Notes: generated by a model from the letters alone, not told the origin. 64,000 bases of DNA from Moniliella sp. 'wahieum' (GCA_003971905.1 RSEE01000097.1:171526-235525); one strand, 5' to 3'. Shown: positions 24,569-37,396, counted from the first letter of the stretch. Translations and numbers: made by a program.

Positions 24569-24915
24569 GGTTGCCTATTTTGAAGAACGCTTCCTTTCCT
24601 TGCCCCTTCCTTGATTCTCCCTCCCCCCCTCCTCCCCCTTCCTTCGTCCTTGTGATTCTCCTCTACCATCCTCCCTGTCAACTACTATCCTCCTTGGCCG
24701 TCGTCGGCCTCGCGCCCCTCTTCTCCTCGCTCGTTGCCTGTCTTCCTGTTCTTTTCTGTGTCCTTGTTTTGTTCCCCTTGTTCTGTTCTATGTCGCCTGC
24801 TTGACGTGATTGCTTGCACCCTTTGTGGAGATGGAAGCCCTTTCTCCCGTGTATCTGCCGCTTGATTCCGATTTTTATTTTGGTAGTTCGCTGCTTGGTT
24901 TCGTGTTCTGCAGGC

Positions 24916-27900
24916 CTAATTAGGGACAGAGGGGGACAAAGCGTTGGCGTCGTCAGCGTCAGCGTCGTCATCGTCGTCCGACACCACGTGGCCATGGGCA
25001 CGGAGGATGGGTTTGGTGGCAGCACGCTTCATCGTCAGTTCCTCGAGCAACACGAGTAGATCCTCATTTTCTTGCCGCACCGTCGCCAGCCGATCGGGCG
25101 CGGGCTCAGACAGCGCATCCACCTTAGCCTGCAGCGTGGCTACCAGGTGCGTCAAGCGCGCCCTCGGCGCATCCCCGGCAGGCGGCACCAGCAGCTGGTC
25201 CAATGACCAATGCTGGACTTCACTGGCACCTTGTTCCTTAGCTGCCGCTTCTAGCGCCGCCGCACGCCGATCACTTTGCCGTTGTGCCCGCCCGGCACGG
25301 GCATCTGCGCGTGCGGCCTTGCGTGCGCGCTTGGCCATCACCCGTGCGGTCCGCTGCCGTGCGGCAAGCGCCTGACGTAGCTCCGCAATCGCCTGCCCGG
25401 CATGTTCTTCCGCTTGGTCGTACGCTTGGAGCGCTTCTTGGTGCATTTGCTCCGCCTCGGCGGTTCGGTATCGGTACGCACGGTGGCCCGGTCCAGTTTG
25501 CCCGTTGCGTCCTTTTGCTGGACAAGGCAGGCGGACAAACTGACACGCTCGATCGCCAGCGAACGCTCCGTCGTTGCCCACCCAGCGTACGAGCTTCCCA
25601 TCTCGGCAGGTGCCAGCAACGATGTTTCCGCTGCCACTGTGAGGGAGATCGGTCAGGTAAGGGTTAGTCGTCGTGTGGCATGCGGGGAAAAGAGGGGAGG
25701 GAAGGGGACATACAGTGCGTCTGGTCCAGGAACCGAGTAAATGTGTCCTGCGCAAATAGCGGCATCGCGTCGGCGTCCTCTTCGCCCGTCGCGTCGGAGG
25801 GGGACGGTGAGGTTACGAATGAGCCAAGGCGTCTCGGTCGCAGGGGCGCAGCAGCCAGGAGGGGCTGGAGCGTTGCGCGACTCAGGCCGTGCGCCGCACG
25901 GTCCCACTCGTACACCGCCGCCAAAAGGAACGACGCCAGACCAGCCAGACGCGCCACGCCGGCGGAGCGGCGGTAGCCTGGGCCGCTGCCGCGGGCGTCA
26001 CACGAGATCGCCAGGGCAACAGTGCATGCACATTCTCGCTTCTCGCAACACCATCCCCGCTGCTGCGGGCGAGCCCATACCCACACGAATACAAAAGCGA
26101 CAAAAGCGCTTCTGCCGTCCTGCCCACCGGCTCGAGACTAGCAGCTTCCGAAAGTGCCCGGTACCGCGCCGACCCGCGCAAGACAGCGCGTCGCACGCGC
26201 TGCAACGACCTGCAATAACGGTTCTCGCGGATCATCGTCATCCTCCTCCTCTTCCTCCTCTAGTTGCTCCAGATTCTCCCCTGCTCCGGCACCGCCCTCG
26301 CCGCCTGGCCCGGCGCTGGGCTTGGTGGAACCAGGCACGACCAAGGGCCGCATACATACTTGCCCATTCAGGTCAAATGCCACCTCCAGCCGCCTGCTTG
26401 GCGCGCGCCACCGACCCTACTGCCTCCACGGCACTCTCTCCTGCTGCAGGGGAGATGAGTGTGGCGAAAGAGAGCAGCAGCGCTGGCGGCCGCTGCAGAT
26501 ACCGCCCCATCATCCTCGGCTGCCGTCTCACGCGGTGGAGGCCCCACCAACGCACCCAGCAGGGCCCCGCCAGCATCTCAGCCTTGGCCCGCTCGGGGGT
26601 TATGATGGGCATGGGCAGGGGCGAGCGTGGCGCCGCAGGCGGCGGCACGAGCTCCTCCCCCTTCGAGCCGGTCGGGTTGGTTTCGACGGTCGCTAGGGGT
26701 GGAGGAGCCACCATTTCAATTGGGGGAGGGAGCAAGGCGGAGAGGACAGCGAGCTTGGCGTGGGTGGTGTTGAGCATGGTAGCAATCGCCTGGGACGCCG
26801 CGGCTCGCAGCGGTCGATCGGCCTTACGAGCAGCGCGGTCCGCCTGCCTCTGCGCCCGTTCGGTCCCTTCCCGATCCGCCGCGTCCGCATCTGCCGTCTC
26901 GGCCGCGGCCAAGGCCCGGAGCTCAGGAAGTACCTCGGCAAATGTTTTCTCGCCCGCCCACGTTCGCGTCAGCGGGTCACCGGCCAGCGCCAAATCCGCC
27001 AACGCTGCCGGTACGGGGCGTGGTGGCGTCCGCAGTGCTCCCTGGGGGGGGGGCCGGAAGCAAAGGCGAAACAAAGGTATTGTACAGCGCATCTTCAATG
27101 TAAGGTGTGCTCCCACGACCTGTGGTAGCCGCTACGCGCGTATGCTCGTTCGCTACCAACCCACCGATCGTGGTGAGTGCCACGGCACGAATAGACGCCG
27201 GGGCCGTACTGGCACATGCCAAGTTGGCCACACAGGCCACCATCCCACCCGACACAAGCGCTGCCGCGGTCGTGCCGCTGGGATCGGCGTCGGGCTTGCA
27301 GAGTGCCTCGGCAATAGCCAATACCAGTGCAACGTTGTTCTCTTTGCGCTGGGCCAGGCGGGGCGTATCGGGCCAAGGTTGATAGGCGAACGCATCGAGG
27401 CGCAATGGGTCGGTCATTGCCGTCGCGGGAGGGAAGAAGAGCAAGGGGGGAAGAAGGACGATGGCACCCGTTTCGCGGAAATAGGTACCGTTGCTCGCCG
27501 CCGCATCGTCTTGCAGTAAAGCCAAGATGCACGTCAAGGCCAGACGACTTGTTTGCCCGCCCTCCACCCGCCCAGCACGTGCAATCACATCGAGCAGCGC
27601 CTCAAAGGACCCTCCAAAGGCGACCAGCTTGGCTAGCTCGGCTGAGCCAGTAACAAGGTCCGGCAATAGGGCCAGAACGACAGCACGAATTTGCAGGTCA
27701 GGAAGGCCCGGGTGATCAAGGAGTGGATCCAGGTCCTCCTCCTCCTCTGTGGGTGCCGGCGCATCGCCCCCCTGTGCAATGGCCAAGGTGAGGTGCTCCA
27801 CCACCCCCACCCACCCGGAGCGGACAAGACATGGGATTGGACCGCGGGGCCGTGGGCACGGAGCATGCGAGCTAGGAGGCGCAGGGCAGAGAGACGAGTG

Positions 27901-28612
27901 TACACGGCGCGTTGCGGGGACAAGAGCGTCAGAAGGGCATGGGTCGTATCAGGGGCATGAGCCAGCGCATCCAGCACATACGTCGCCATCGCCTCGTCGG
28001 CTGGAGACGGCGTCGCATCGTCGGGATTGGCGGCGGACGGCGGCGCCAGACCTGCATTCGCGGCCGAAGGCGGCGGAGCGGAAGCAGCCGAGGCAGCGGC
28101 AGCTTCGGCAGCCTCGCGTGCCGCTGCTACCGCATAGGTCCGAGCGTCGGCCAGAGCACCAAAAATGTCAGTAATCATCTGCGCTGCCTCGTCCTCCGCA
28201 ATGCTCGGACGATAGCCCCCCGTGTCGGCCGGGCGGGCGTGCAGGAGCGCATGGGCACGAGACGACAGCGCCGAAGCACGCAGCAGCGCATCGAGGGGGC
28301 GCGCGGTGCCCTCGACGACCTGGCGCGGATGGGAATGGAGGGCAGCTTGGATGCCGGCAAGCGGGACGCGCGCGTCGGCGAGAAGCGAGGCAATCTCCGT
28401 GCCCGCCAGGGCAGCTGCCTGCGCGGCCTGATCAGCCTCGGCGGGGGCTAGCGGTGCTGGGGGCGGGCGGACGCGGGTGGCGAGCTGTGCGAGGTGGGAC
28501 TCGGCGGGAAGCTCGTCGGCGAGGGCTTGGAGATGGGCGAGCGCGGCCTGGGCGGCCTGGGCGCGGCTGAGGGCGCCCCACTTGCCCCAACCCACGCGGC
28601 GGTGGCGAGCAT
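24916..28612 (-). CDS. USO1: Uso1/p115 vesicle-tethering protein
   Basis: Golgi tether acting with Rab1/Ypt1 and SNAREs on ER-to-Golgi vesicles. From ATG 28612, after an immediate frameshift, the Armadillo-like head reads AAQAALAHLQALADELPAES, then HPRQVVEGTARPLDALLRAS, MATYVLDALAHAPDTTHALL, LSALRLLARMLRAHGPAVQ and DLQIRAVVLALLPDLVTGSA. The p115 signature follows: NGTYFRETGAIVLLPPLLFF, RKENNVALVLAIAEALCKPD, SIRAVALTTIGGLVANEH. Next are a USO1 head C-part (ARLAGLASFLLAAVYEWDRA, FAQDTFTRFLDQTH), an intron near 25650-25710, and a coiled-coil tail with repeated Ala/Arg/Glu heptads (AEQMHQEALQAYDQAEEHAG; RAARADARAGRAQRQSDRRA). It ends in an acidic tail (DDDDDADADDA, SPSVPN) at 24916, as in p115. 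Several one-base shifts (near 28580, 27810, 27050, 26370). Convergent with the PIL1-like gene. Confidence 0.75.
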
Positions 28613-29318
28613 GCTAGCTGGCCGGGATGGGGGTCTGGGTGTGCGTGCACGCAGCGTGGCGCCGCGCGGAGCAGCCCAAGCGCACCAGCACAACCCTACT
28701 GCTTGCTTCCACGCCTGGGGGGTTAAATACCCGTGGGAAGCGGTCGCTCTTCCGCCAGTATTAATGCCGCTGTGCCCATTTGTCCCAACAACTCGCTTCT
28801 TGCAAGAAGCAAGAGCTGAGTCCTGCACAGCGAGAGTTGGCAAGCTAATGATACAAGACAGGGCTATATGGGGTCACAAAAGGATGAATCGGACAAAGAG
28901 TCTTCAGGCCTAGAACAGACCAACTAACGGAACAAGGAAAACGGTTCAAACAAAAGTTCCAAAGAACAAACAACGCAAAGAAAAAAGGAAACAAGGGAAA
29001 CGGGGCAGGAAAAAGGACAACGGCGGGAAAGTTCTTCCTCATCAACGAGGAACGAAACGCAAGAGAGGAAACCCTCGCGAAATATAACAAACCCGTTACA
29101 AAAAGTATAGGAAGCTCAACTCGGAGCTCTTCTTGTCCCACATCCACGCCTGCTGCTGTTGGTCGAAGACCTCCTTTTCTTCCTCCGCGAGACAAACAGA
29201 TGGGCACCAACAAAGAGAATTGCGCAGGGGACGAAGGCTGGGCCAAAACGACATAAGCTGGACTTAGAGTGTGGTGTGGTAAACACGTAATCTGGACCGT
29301 GGCGAGCAGGCCAGAGAT
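28613..29318. other. Intergenic, A-rich to the right
   Basis: USO1 promoter region (28613-28860), then an A-rich stretch 28900-29100 with no coding signal. This marks the change from the GC-rich gene block to the AT-richer accessory island. Confidence 0.45.
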
Positions 29319-31102
29319 TTACTGTTGACGGTATTCACTGTCGAAGGGCAGTGGGATCGGTAGTTCAAATTGCTCCATTTTGATGGCATAAGGGTCCACA
29401 AACGGGACCGCCAAGTCGTCAAAGTCAGGGTACATGCTCCTGGTACACGTGCGCCCGGGAAAAGCAGAAAGTGTGGCCCGCGCTTTCTTCCTTGCAATCT
29501 CCCATAGCTGCTGTTTGGTGGCGGGCTTGGTGGCGGTCATCTTCAATAGATCTCCCAAATCGGTCCAGTTTCTTTTAGTGTGTTGGGCTTGGCCAGCTGC
29601 AGCAATCCGACGGTTTCTTGCCGTGGACCCGGAACTGGTGGTGCCATGTGCGTCCACTTTGCGAGCAGAACCAGTGGCACCATCGCCACCGGCTTTACCT
29701 TGACCGCCGCGATCCTCGATACCAGCCTTTTTCTTGTATCTAGGCATTTCTTCCTGCATGATATGCAGAAATTGGTACTTGACAACGGTATCAAAGCACA
29801 TCGCGGGCTTGCTCCCTGAGGGAGGTAAAACTTTGGTCAAGCTGACCCACTCTCGATAGACAAGCTCGAAGGGTGTGCATTTCTCATGAAACTTAAGCCA
29901 AGGTTAATAAGGGCTTTGGAGAAGCTAGTCCAGCGAGGAAAGGCAGTAACGTACAATTTGAGAAGCGACCTTGTGACGCATACCGTCCCAAATAGGCCCC
30001 ACGCTGTTCCGGAGAACCGATGATATGGTCCTGCGTGGAACTTCATCCACGGCGCTCTGCTGAAACAATGTACTGTCCTTGATTTTTTGTAGGTCCAGCT
30101 CCAAAGTTCGTTGTTGCTGGTAATGGGACTCTTGGGATGGAGGAAAGCCCAGCGGGCAAGAGAATCCGACATAGTTCTTCACATACATATTAGCTGGATC
30201 CTGGATGATAGAGGCAACTCTGTGGAACGTACCTTGTTTTTCGTGAACACCACATCAGGGTAGTTAGGTTGCGCACGCATAGCCCGTATGAAGGTGTCCT
30301 CATAGGACCTGTACATATCATGCATGTAGACGATGGTGGCGAGAAGAGCTTGGTCCACCGGGCTAATCTTACTCGGGTCGGTAAGATCTTCCACCCGTGG
30401 CAGCGGAATTCCACGATAAGTCTTCACTTCGTGGGCGTTCTCGCGAGCACGCGTCGTTGGACCAGGGGTACTGCACCCCGTTTGGCATTTCAGTATCATG
30501 ATCAAGATGATGGTCTGCCTGGACGGCTGAATCGTCACAGCAAATGTCGTCCGCATCATCCATATCCGATCCAACGCTGCAATAGCTGCTGAGGGAAGAG
30601 TCGTCGCTTTCCATTGCATCCCATTCCGGAGCCCAACTTTGACTGGGGTCTTGCTCATCAGCCACGCTTTGCGCCAAACGTTGACCAACAGGAAGATGGG
30701 GTTCTTCAGAAGTCTTCTTCCAACCTTTGACATCGTTCGATGGCTGTTGGGGTTCTGAGGAAACCGATTCCCGGGGTTCCCGCTTAACGGTGATGCCGGC
30801 AGCCTCTTGGTGGTCATGACGTGGTGCAGCCTCGCATTTTCGTAAATGCAAGGTGCAATAAAATGGTCCAAAGCCGGCTGGTAACTCTTCGGCTGCCCAC
30901 CACAAACGAGGCACTTGTAGGCCCACCTTGACCCGCCGTTCTCGTTTCCGCGGTATGCTTCCATCACTTGCCACACTTGGCGCTGCGGTCTGCCCGCCCT
31001 CTGGAAACGTTCACGATCGCCGTCTTCCAGCTCCTTGAGGCGTTCTGCAACCTGCTGGGGAAGATGCCTACCGGAACGAATCGTACTCCACTGGGTGGGC
31101 AT
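29319..31102 (-). CDS. Unknown multi-exon protein with a Cys/His cluster
   Basis: Not recognised. From 31102: MPTQWSTIRSGRHLPQQVAE, ERLKELEDGDRERFQ, then a possible zinc cluster YKCLVCGGQ...ALDHFIAPC (Cys-x2-Cys, His and Cys about 14 and 19 residues on). An acidic Ser/Asp-rich middle (about 30460-30700) and KTYRGIPLPRVEDLTDPSKI, VDQALLATIVYMHDMYRSYE, RAMRAQPNYPDVVFTKNKV follow. After an intron or shift come SQESHYQQQRTLELDLQKIK, TISSVLRNSVGPIWDGMRHK, and a basic tail with KKKAGIEDRGG and FELPIPLPFDSEYRQQ, stop at 29319. About 500 residues in total. The N-terminal Cys/His group plus acidic region would suit a nuclear or transposon-borne protein; the latter is possible given the surrounding island. 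Confidence 0.45.
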
Positions 31103-33189
31103 GTTGGATGGAGGTGCAAAAAGTCGACAGCGAGGTAGATGGAAGGAGCGTGCAGCTGTCGCTACAGGTATGGTCTGCCAGCTTTCACAAGCGCGGAAGA
31201 GTCAAACGCGAACCATCAAAACGCGGAACCATGGAAGGGCCAACTCGTAGGCCCACGCGTGAGTCGCGTCCCTCAACCGCGTCGAAACGTGTCCCAAAAT
31301 GGGTACAGAGAAAAAAATGGAGCAAACGCGGCGCGTGGTACTGCGTTACGTAACGCGTCGAGCAGGTCGCGCGCCTGGGCTCGAAACGTGAAAAGAAATG
31401 CCAGGAAATCGGCGGATACACGAGTACTAAAAGATACGTTTTTTGAACCACATCCACTCTCCCTCATCGACCATCGCTCATTCAGCCTCTATTGCCCTTT
31501 CTCCACATCCTTCGTTACACGTTGGTTACCCTGCCTCAGTCCGCTCACCGTGGTCAACCCCAAGCGGCTACACAGTGATATGCTTTTGCCGCTGCTTCTT
31601 GTAGTTCCACCCCGTCGGCTCCATAGCATATAGTGATAGAGATGCGCGTCCCTGACCAGCTACAGGAGACTACTGAGGACGCCATACGGGCCCGCATCCC
31701 ATTCGTGCCATTGTAGCAGCAGAGCAAGAGTGTTCGGGCCGTCGGTCCCGTACAAAATGTTTGAGCGGCTGCTGCCCGGGCATCCGCCTCAGATGGGAGT
31801 CCTGAACCGTCGCTTGTCTCAGCAGTACCAATTCCGTCCTCATCCGACGCGCAGAGACGAGATATCTGCGGTTTCAGCCCGTGGCGGTCACTATGACCGA
31901 CTCCAACTCGACGCGAAAACGCATTTGTGGCTGTCCCCGATGAAAACAGGGTGCAACACTTGTCATACTTTGGCTGATCTCGCTCCCATTGCCAATTTCT
32001 TCGTCTCGAGCGTCTCGCACTTTCCCTGCTGCTTCCACTTCGCGCCATGTCCTCTGCTCTTGCTTCTTCCCCACGGACGATTGCTACACCCCTTTTGGCC
32101 TAGTCCCGATTTTCGTCTCCCTTGTCTTAGCCCCGATTCTGTAGTTTCCCTCACCTTAATCCCGACTGTGACAGCGCTTGTCTTGCTATTTTTCTGCAAA
32201 TCTCCGTTTCTGCACTTTCCGTCCTCACAGCCAATTCTGACCCTCCCTCAGAGACGTGCTATACTGCTTTTCAGGAGTACTTCTCTAACTAATCCCGTCC
32301 TCATCGATCGTCCTGCGCTCCCTGCTGGTCGCTTACTCTCCTTGTCATGCTGTTAAACAAGATTGCCTCCTGAAGAGAGCTGGAGAGAGCGGGGACCTGG
32401 GGGGGTGTATATAATTTATAGCCACGCAGCGATGGATCACGATCGGACACATGAGGGCCACAGACCTGAGGGCCTGAACGTCCCGAACAGGCTGAGGATG
32501 CCCAGGCTCGATCACGATCAATGGCGCGTGAGCCTGGAGGCTATAGCAGTCTGGACAGCACACTACGGCTGACTACTGTAGTGCCCGAAGAACCAAAGGA
32601 AGAGCAAGTGACTAATATTTTTTCGGCAATCGGAAAACTCAAGAGCGCACAGGCGTCATGCAGAGAAATGACAAATGGCAAGTGATTAGTGACATGTGAA
32701 AAGTGACATGCGAGCGCTAAGCGCTAAGCGCTGATCGCACCGTTTCTTCGGCCTGTACGGCACAGAAGAAGGTTTGAGGCGTAGGGCACACTCCAAAAGC
32801 TGGCTGTATACTTCTCATATCCATCCTATCCTCTTTTGACCAACTCTCGAAGATGAGAAAAAGGCCACCAATGCGCGAAAAAGGGGATGGGATTGTTTTT
32901 CGCGATCATCTCTCGGCCCACACCGTACGCGCGGGCCAGGCGATATACTCCTCTAAGCACCTCCTCTACCCCCTACTGGCATTCCCAAAGGGGGATGCAG
33001 AGAAGCAGCCAGTTGGCACTTTCAAAGCATGAAGAGCGTGAATCCTTGGGAGCAGTGACTGGCTAGCACACAGAGAGGAAACCACGGAAGAGTGAGGAGG
33101 CGCCCGTTACTACTAGTTACTACAACCCCCCAGTGCAAATCATGCTGCGGCGTGACATTATGGGATCCAGTATCCATCTAGCTGGAATT
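31103..33189. other. Accessory-island region without recognised gene
   Basis: No convincing coding sequence. It contains the short repeat AGCGCTAAGCGCTAAGCGCT at 32713-32732 and several AGTGACTAGT/AGTGACAT-like words around 32610-32700. Pyrimidine-rich stretch at about 32000-32330. Confidence 0.4.
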
Positions 33190-35907
33190 TCACAGTTGAT
33201 CACGAAGGAGTCTTTCGATGTTTACCGCTGCTATGTTGCCAGCCGGAGGACTGAGTCGCCACCAAGTTGGGCAGCACCAGGGGGAGAGTCTGGCACAATG
33301 TCTTGCAGTCGACCCCGTAACGGAGCGCATGCTCTGAACCACCTTGGTGCCGTTGAGCCGCCGACCCACCGATTCCATACCCCGCGTGTTGAGTGAATCC
33401 AGCCATAGCGCTAACGAATGCCCTTTGTCCAAGTTCGAGTCCGTCAACAATTCAACAGAGGCTTTTAATACTGGGCCTAAAAAAACCGTATGCATGACGT
33501 CAATCGCAAGGCTATGGCCCACCGAGAAACTGGAGACCCCCTGCCACTCGTGGACCGTCAAAAGGGGGTTGAACACGTACCACCTTTCTTGAACTCATCC
33601 AGCAGCCCACGAACCGAACCTCGGAGACGAAATCGGGGAGTGGCCTCTTTCGCGTTTTGCCGTTAATCGCCCCTGCCGAGTCCTCCAGGTCCTTTCGGTA
33701 CTTGAATAGGAGGAAGGAGGCGTCCTTCATATACTTATCGTTCACTCCCGTCTGGCTCGCTCGGTCGTCGACACGACCGTCGTTCTGGACGACCATGTTG
33801 AGTTGGTGATCAACTTCGCGCCTAGCTTCGACGCTTGAACGTAGATTCCCTTCTGTCTTAATGTCTTCGGCAGTTAGTCAGTCGCCTTGATGCACACTCA
33901 ACACAGTACTAGTAGAGCCTCGTACACGCACCAAACAGTCAGTCACGTTCTCCGCCAATGTATATTTGTACCCCATTGCCGTCCGCAGTCGCAAAAACGA
34001 GACAGCATACGTGAGCAGTCATGCCCATAACTGTTGAAGCCATCTCATTGTTGGAGGCTACGTTTTGTCGCCCTTGATTATCCGCAGTACGGGCTGTACA
34101 AGGATCCATCCCTCTCGGTAGTCGAACCACGGGCAGGGATGAGCTCCTTGTGATACTGCCCGTGTGTATATTTGAAAAAAGCATTAGTATGCTGCCTTTC
34201 CCTACCGGAATCATGGGGTGGCTTCACACTGCAAGCAACTTGGATTATAGGGTAATACGCACTCAAGCTGTTTGACCAGCTGCTCATCGTACAACGGGAG
34301 GAGAGACTTTCCTTTTTCTGATGCAAACAAGAAAAGGTTCTTTGCCCATCTGGACCCGACCCGTGTCATGTGCATGTTGCCCAGAAGCAGGCTGTTAAGA
34401 GAGCTTGGCCGATTGGACACATTGTCTGCAAAACCATCGCCCATCCCGCCAGCTGGAGACGGACCATGTCTCGACCACGGGACTTGGATCGGAGGGGGTT
34501 GACGCCCTTCTCCACTTCCTCCCCGTCCCACGTCCTGTTGTGTCGTATATAGCCAAGGATGCAAGTCAGTAAATCGGTCAAGAACTTCTCGTAGAGAAAA
34601 ACAGCAGGAAGATTGACTGATGGTATAGTCGTCGCAGAGGCGCAGCTTTTTGGTCATGTCCACCTGTAAAAGCTAAAAGGGTCCTGTCCTCTTGCCTGGG
34701 AACTTCAGCAGTTTGGTCGTCTCTTCGTCCTGGGCCAGGTCGATCCCGATCCCATGCCACGAGTCGCTGTCGGCGTCGTGTTTCCACAAGACGGGAAAGA
34801 TAGGCGCGGTAATACCGAGCAGGTGAACAGGTTCTCCAAGGTACCTAGCCAGATCGCGTGGAGCTTATTGACCATCGGCTGAGTCCTTGTGCCGATCAAA
34901 TTCCATCGTCCCTTGTGTGGCTCTTCACAAAGAACCCGTCCCTGAGGACCTGGACCATCGCCTTGAGCGACCATGCTGGGCTTGGGATACTGTGACATCT
35001 TGGAGCGAATGGACGGGTTCGAGGACATGTATGAGCTGGAAAATGCGGTCGAGCGAAGGACACAGTGTGTACATCATATCGTCTCCTGATGTGACAAACT
35101 GCTCGTGCTAGCTACTGGCCTCGGTATGTCCACGCCCTCCGGGCGGATGCCTGTCGTACTGACTCGTCTGTGCGCAGCTGACGGAAGAGTCGACCACGCC
35201 TGGTGGCATGGTCTTGCCTGGTATCCTTAGCGTCAAGATATCGGCCATGCCTCCCACAGCGAGTTGAACATCAACGACAGGGCGCTTTTCGAGCGGACGG
35301 TCGACGGCGACGGTTGCCCCCGCTGGGGCTCGACGGTCACGTACTTGTGTTTTGTCCTTGTCCACCCATGCACTGATAACACCTTTGAGCAGGATGACTG
35401 GAGATGGCGCTCAAGTGCTGCAACAACGAACCCGGAAGATGCGCAGGCTTGCGCACAGATTGTCCACTGTATGGTCGCCTGTCTCATTCTCTCTTTTTCA
35501 AACGCGATGACGCTCCACCCGCCCGTGCGACCTGGCCCTTGGATCTTGATTACCCTTCGGTCCCTTTTCATCTCGATGGTTCCATGATGTTTTCCCTTCG
35601 TGATTAAGCGATGAAGGCGATGTCTTTGGCTGCCGCCGGTCTGAGGCTCCCATAACAACCTGCCGTTGCCTTGGCGCATTTCTCTACTCCTCTCCATGTC
35701 TAATCCTGGCAATGCATGCTTTGAAAAGTAATCCACTGCCTGATCTGACAGCATGTGGCAGACTATCCACCACCCTAGCCAACAGCCTGTCCGCAAGATT
35801 GCGACCGTTCGGGGATACCTGTGGTGGATAGATGGGGGATATCTGGTAGATAGATGGGGGGTATCTGATGGATAGATGGGGGATACCTGGTGGATAGCTG
35901 GGGGCAA
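33190..35907 (-). pseudogene. Decayed large gene, possibly a transposase
   Basis: Fragments on the minus strand in several frames, read right to left: GGWSVIAFEKERMRQATIQW, WTRTKHKYVTVEPQRGQ, MVNKLHAIWLGTLENLFTCS, DDYTISQSS with FSLREVLDRFTDLH, FKYTHGQYHKELIPARGST, and FNPLLTVHEWQGVSSFSVGH followed by SLAIDVMHTVFLGPVLKASV. The DVMHxxFLGP stretch resembles a motif in large basidiomycete DNA-transposon proteins (Tnp2/Plavaka type, D-x-MH-x-x-FL), but I cannot see a full DDE triad or terminal inverted repeats. Stops and shifts are denser than in the housekeeping genes nearby, which suggests true decay in addition to assembly errors. Family uncertain. Confidence 0.35.
35816..35905. repeat. Minisatellite, about 28-bp unit, 3-4 copies
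   Basis: Imperfect tandem copies built on GGTGGATAGATGGGGGATA with variable linker. On the minus strand it encodes repeats like SPIYPSDTPHLS/YPPSIHHRYP, an artefact of the array. Confidence 0.8.
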
Positions 35908-37396
35908 CCTGGGAGCAATCTGTCGGGCAGATTGTCTCGGCCTTGCGACGATCTTGCCGCCAGCGTCCCTTGTCGCGAAATTGTGGCAACACTGTGGTGA
36001 TAGTCTGGCGAAAACGACAGTTAATCTTGCGGCAAGGTCCGCGACAACCTTGTAACCGGAAATTTCGATTAGCTATGCACTAGGTTATTAGTCACTAACA
36101 ACAGTCACTTTAGTCATTAGCAGCCCCACAGTCTGACAGATCGAGTGCCCTGTCGGACACCGAAGAGATGCCGACATCAGGATCTGAGATCGGGTGCTAT
36201 CTGAATCAGAAGACTCGTCTGAGGAGCTGCTCCAGTACTGCTTCCCAGGCTCTGAAAAGCGTGCTGGGAATGGCAGCTTGTCACATGTCAATGGGCTGTG
36301 CCCAAGAAGTGCGGCCCACATCCACGTATCATTCCTTTAGCGTCTTGAGCGCTGAGCGGAGAGGTTAGAATATAGGAGAACGGCGCATTACCACCCTGCC
36401 TCAGACCTCCGGCCTCTCAGGTCTCACCTTGGCCTCAGCCTCAGATCTGAGGCGAGTTGGAAGGATGCAGCAGAAGCGTGGCTTGGTGGCCACCGTGTTG
36501 GAAGGAGACATGATTGCTGGAGTTTAGGATAGTGTGGTGGTGTTGTGGATGCTGGTCCGACGCTGGTTCCTCGCGTGACGCGGTGCCGCGTGCCGCGTGA
36601 GGGTGACGTGAAGTGACTTGGTAAGCTTGGGTCCCGGTGTTAATGATCGAAATCAGTGACGTAGTGGCGCATGACGCGTGACGAGTGCTGGTGATGCAAA
36701 TGCATGATGCGTGACGAACGACATGCATAACCGCATAACGCGTGAGGGTAACGGGTGACTGGGACAGGAACGCAACAGGGTACACCGCCCGTGTGCCGCC
36801 TGCTGGGTGATGCACGCCAAGCTGCGGCAGGATGGGTGACGGGATCCAATGCCACTGGAGCAGTGCCCGGCAGGGGGTGGCACAGGCCGAGCACAGCTGA
36901 GGCGACGCGCTAAGCGCCAAGCGGTAGCAGCCCAGGCCATCGGCGCAGTACAGCCCGATCGGCGATGTGGGCAGCAGAGCGGATGGGCGGATGGAATCTG
37001 GAGGGCGCAAGTGGATCCAGTCGATGACGCCTGGCACCCGCTGTTGGTACTTGGTACGCAGTGTTGGTGCACCCTGGCCGGCCGCTGTAAGCCGACTGGG
37101 GATGTGGACGGGCGCTGCTGCACCCTGTCTTGCGTCCAGTCTCCCTGTGTCACATGCACTTCTCCATGTCGCATGTCGGGCCCAGCGATCGACCCCAGCT
37201 ACAGCAATATCCACTCGCAAGGGTCGTGCCAGGTACTTAGGCCATGGCCCTAGCATGACGCTTCCTCGCTTGCGCCCTCCGCCTCCGCCTCCGCCTCCCC
37301 CTCTTCCTCCCTCCACCTCACTTCGCAAGCCACACGCCGCAAGCCTCCTCCTCGCCCCAGCCCCACACCCGCGCCCAGCGTAAACCCTTTGGCCAT
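35908..37396. other. Accessory-island region with GCGTGA/ACGCGT motif cluster
   Basis: No recognised gene. The stretch 36555-36760 is unusual: repeated GCGTGA, GTGACG and two MluI-box ACGCGT words (36674-36679 and 36738-36743) plus GATGCAAATGCATGATGC. CGCTAAGCGCCAAGCGG at 36908-36924 echoes motifs at 6632 and 32713. Possibly a degenerate repeat or a promoter for the gene to the right. Confidence 0.4.
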
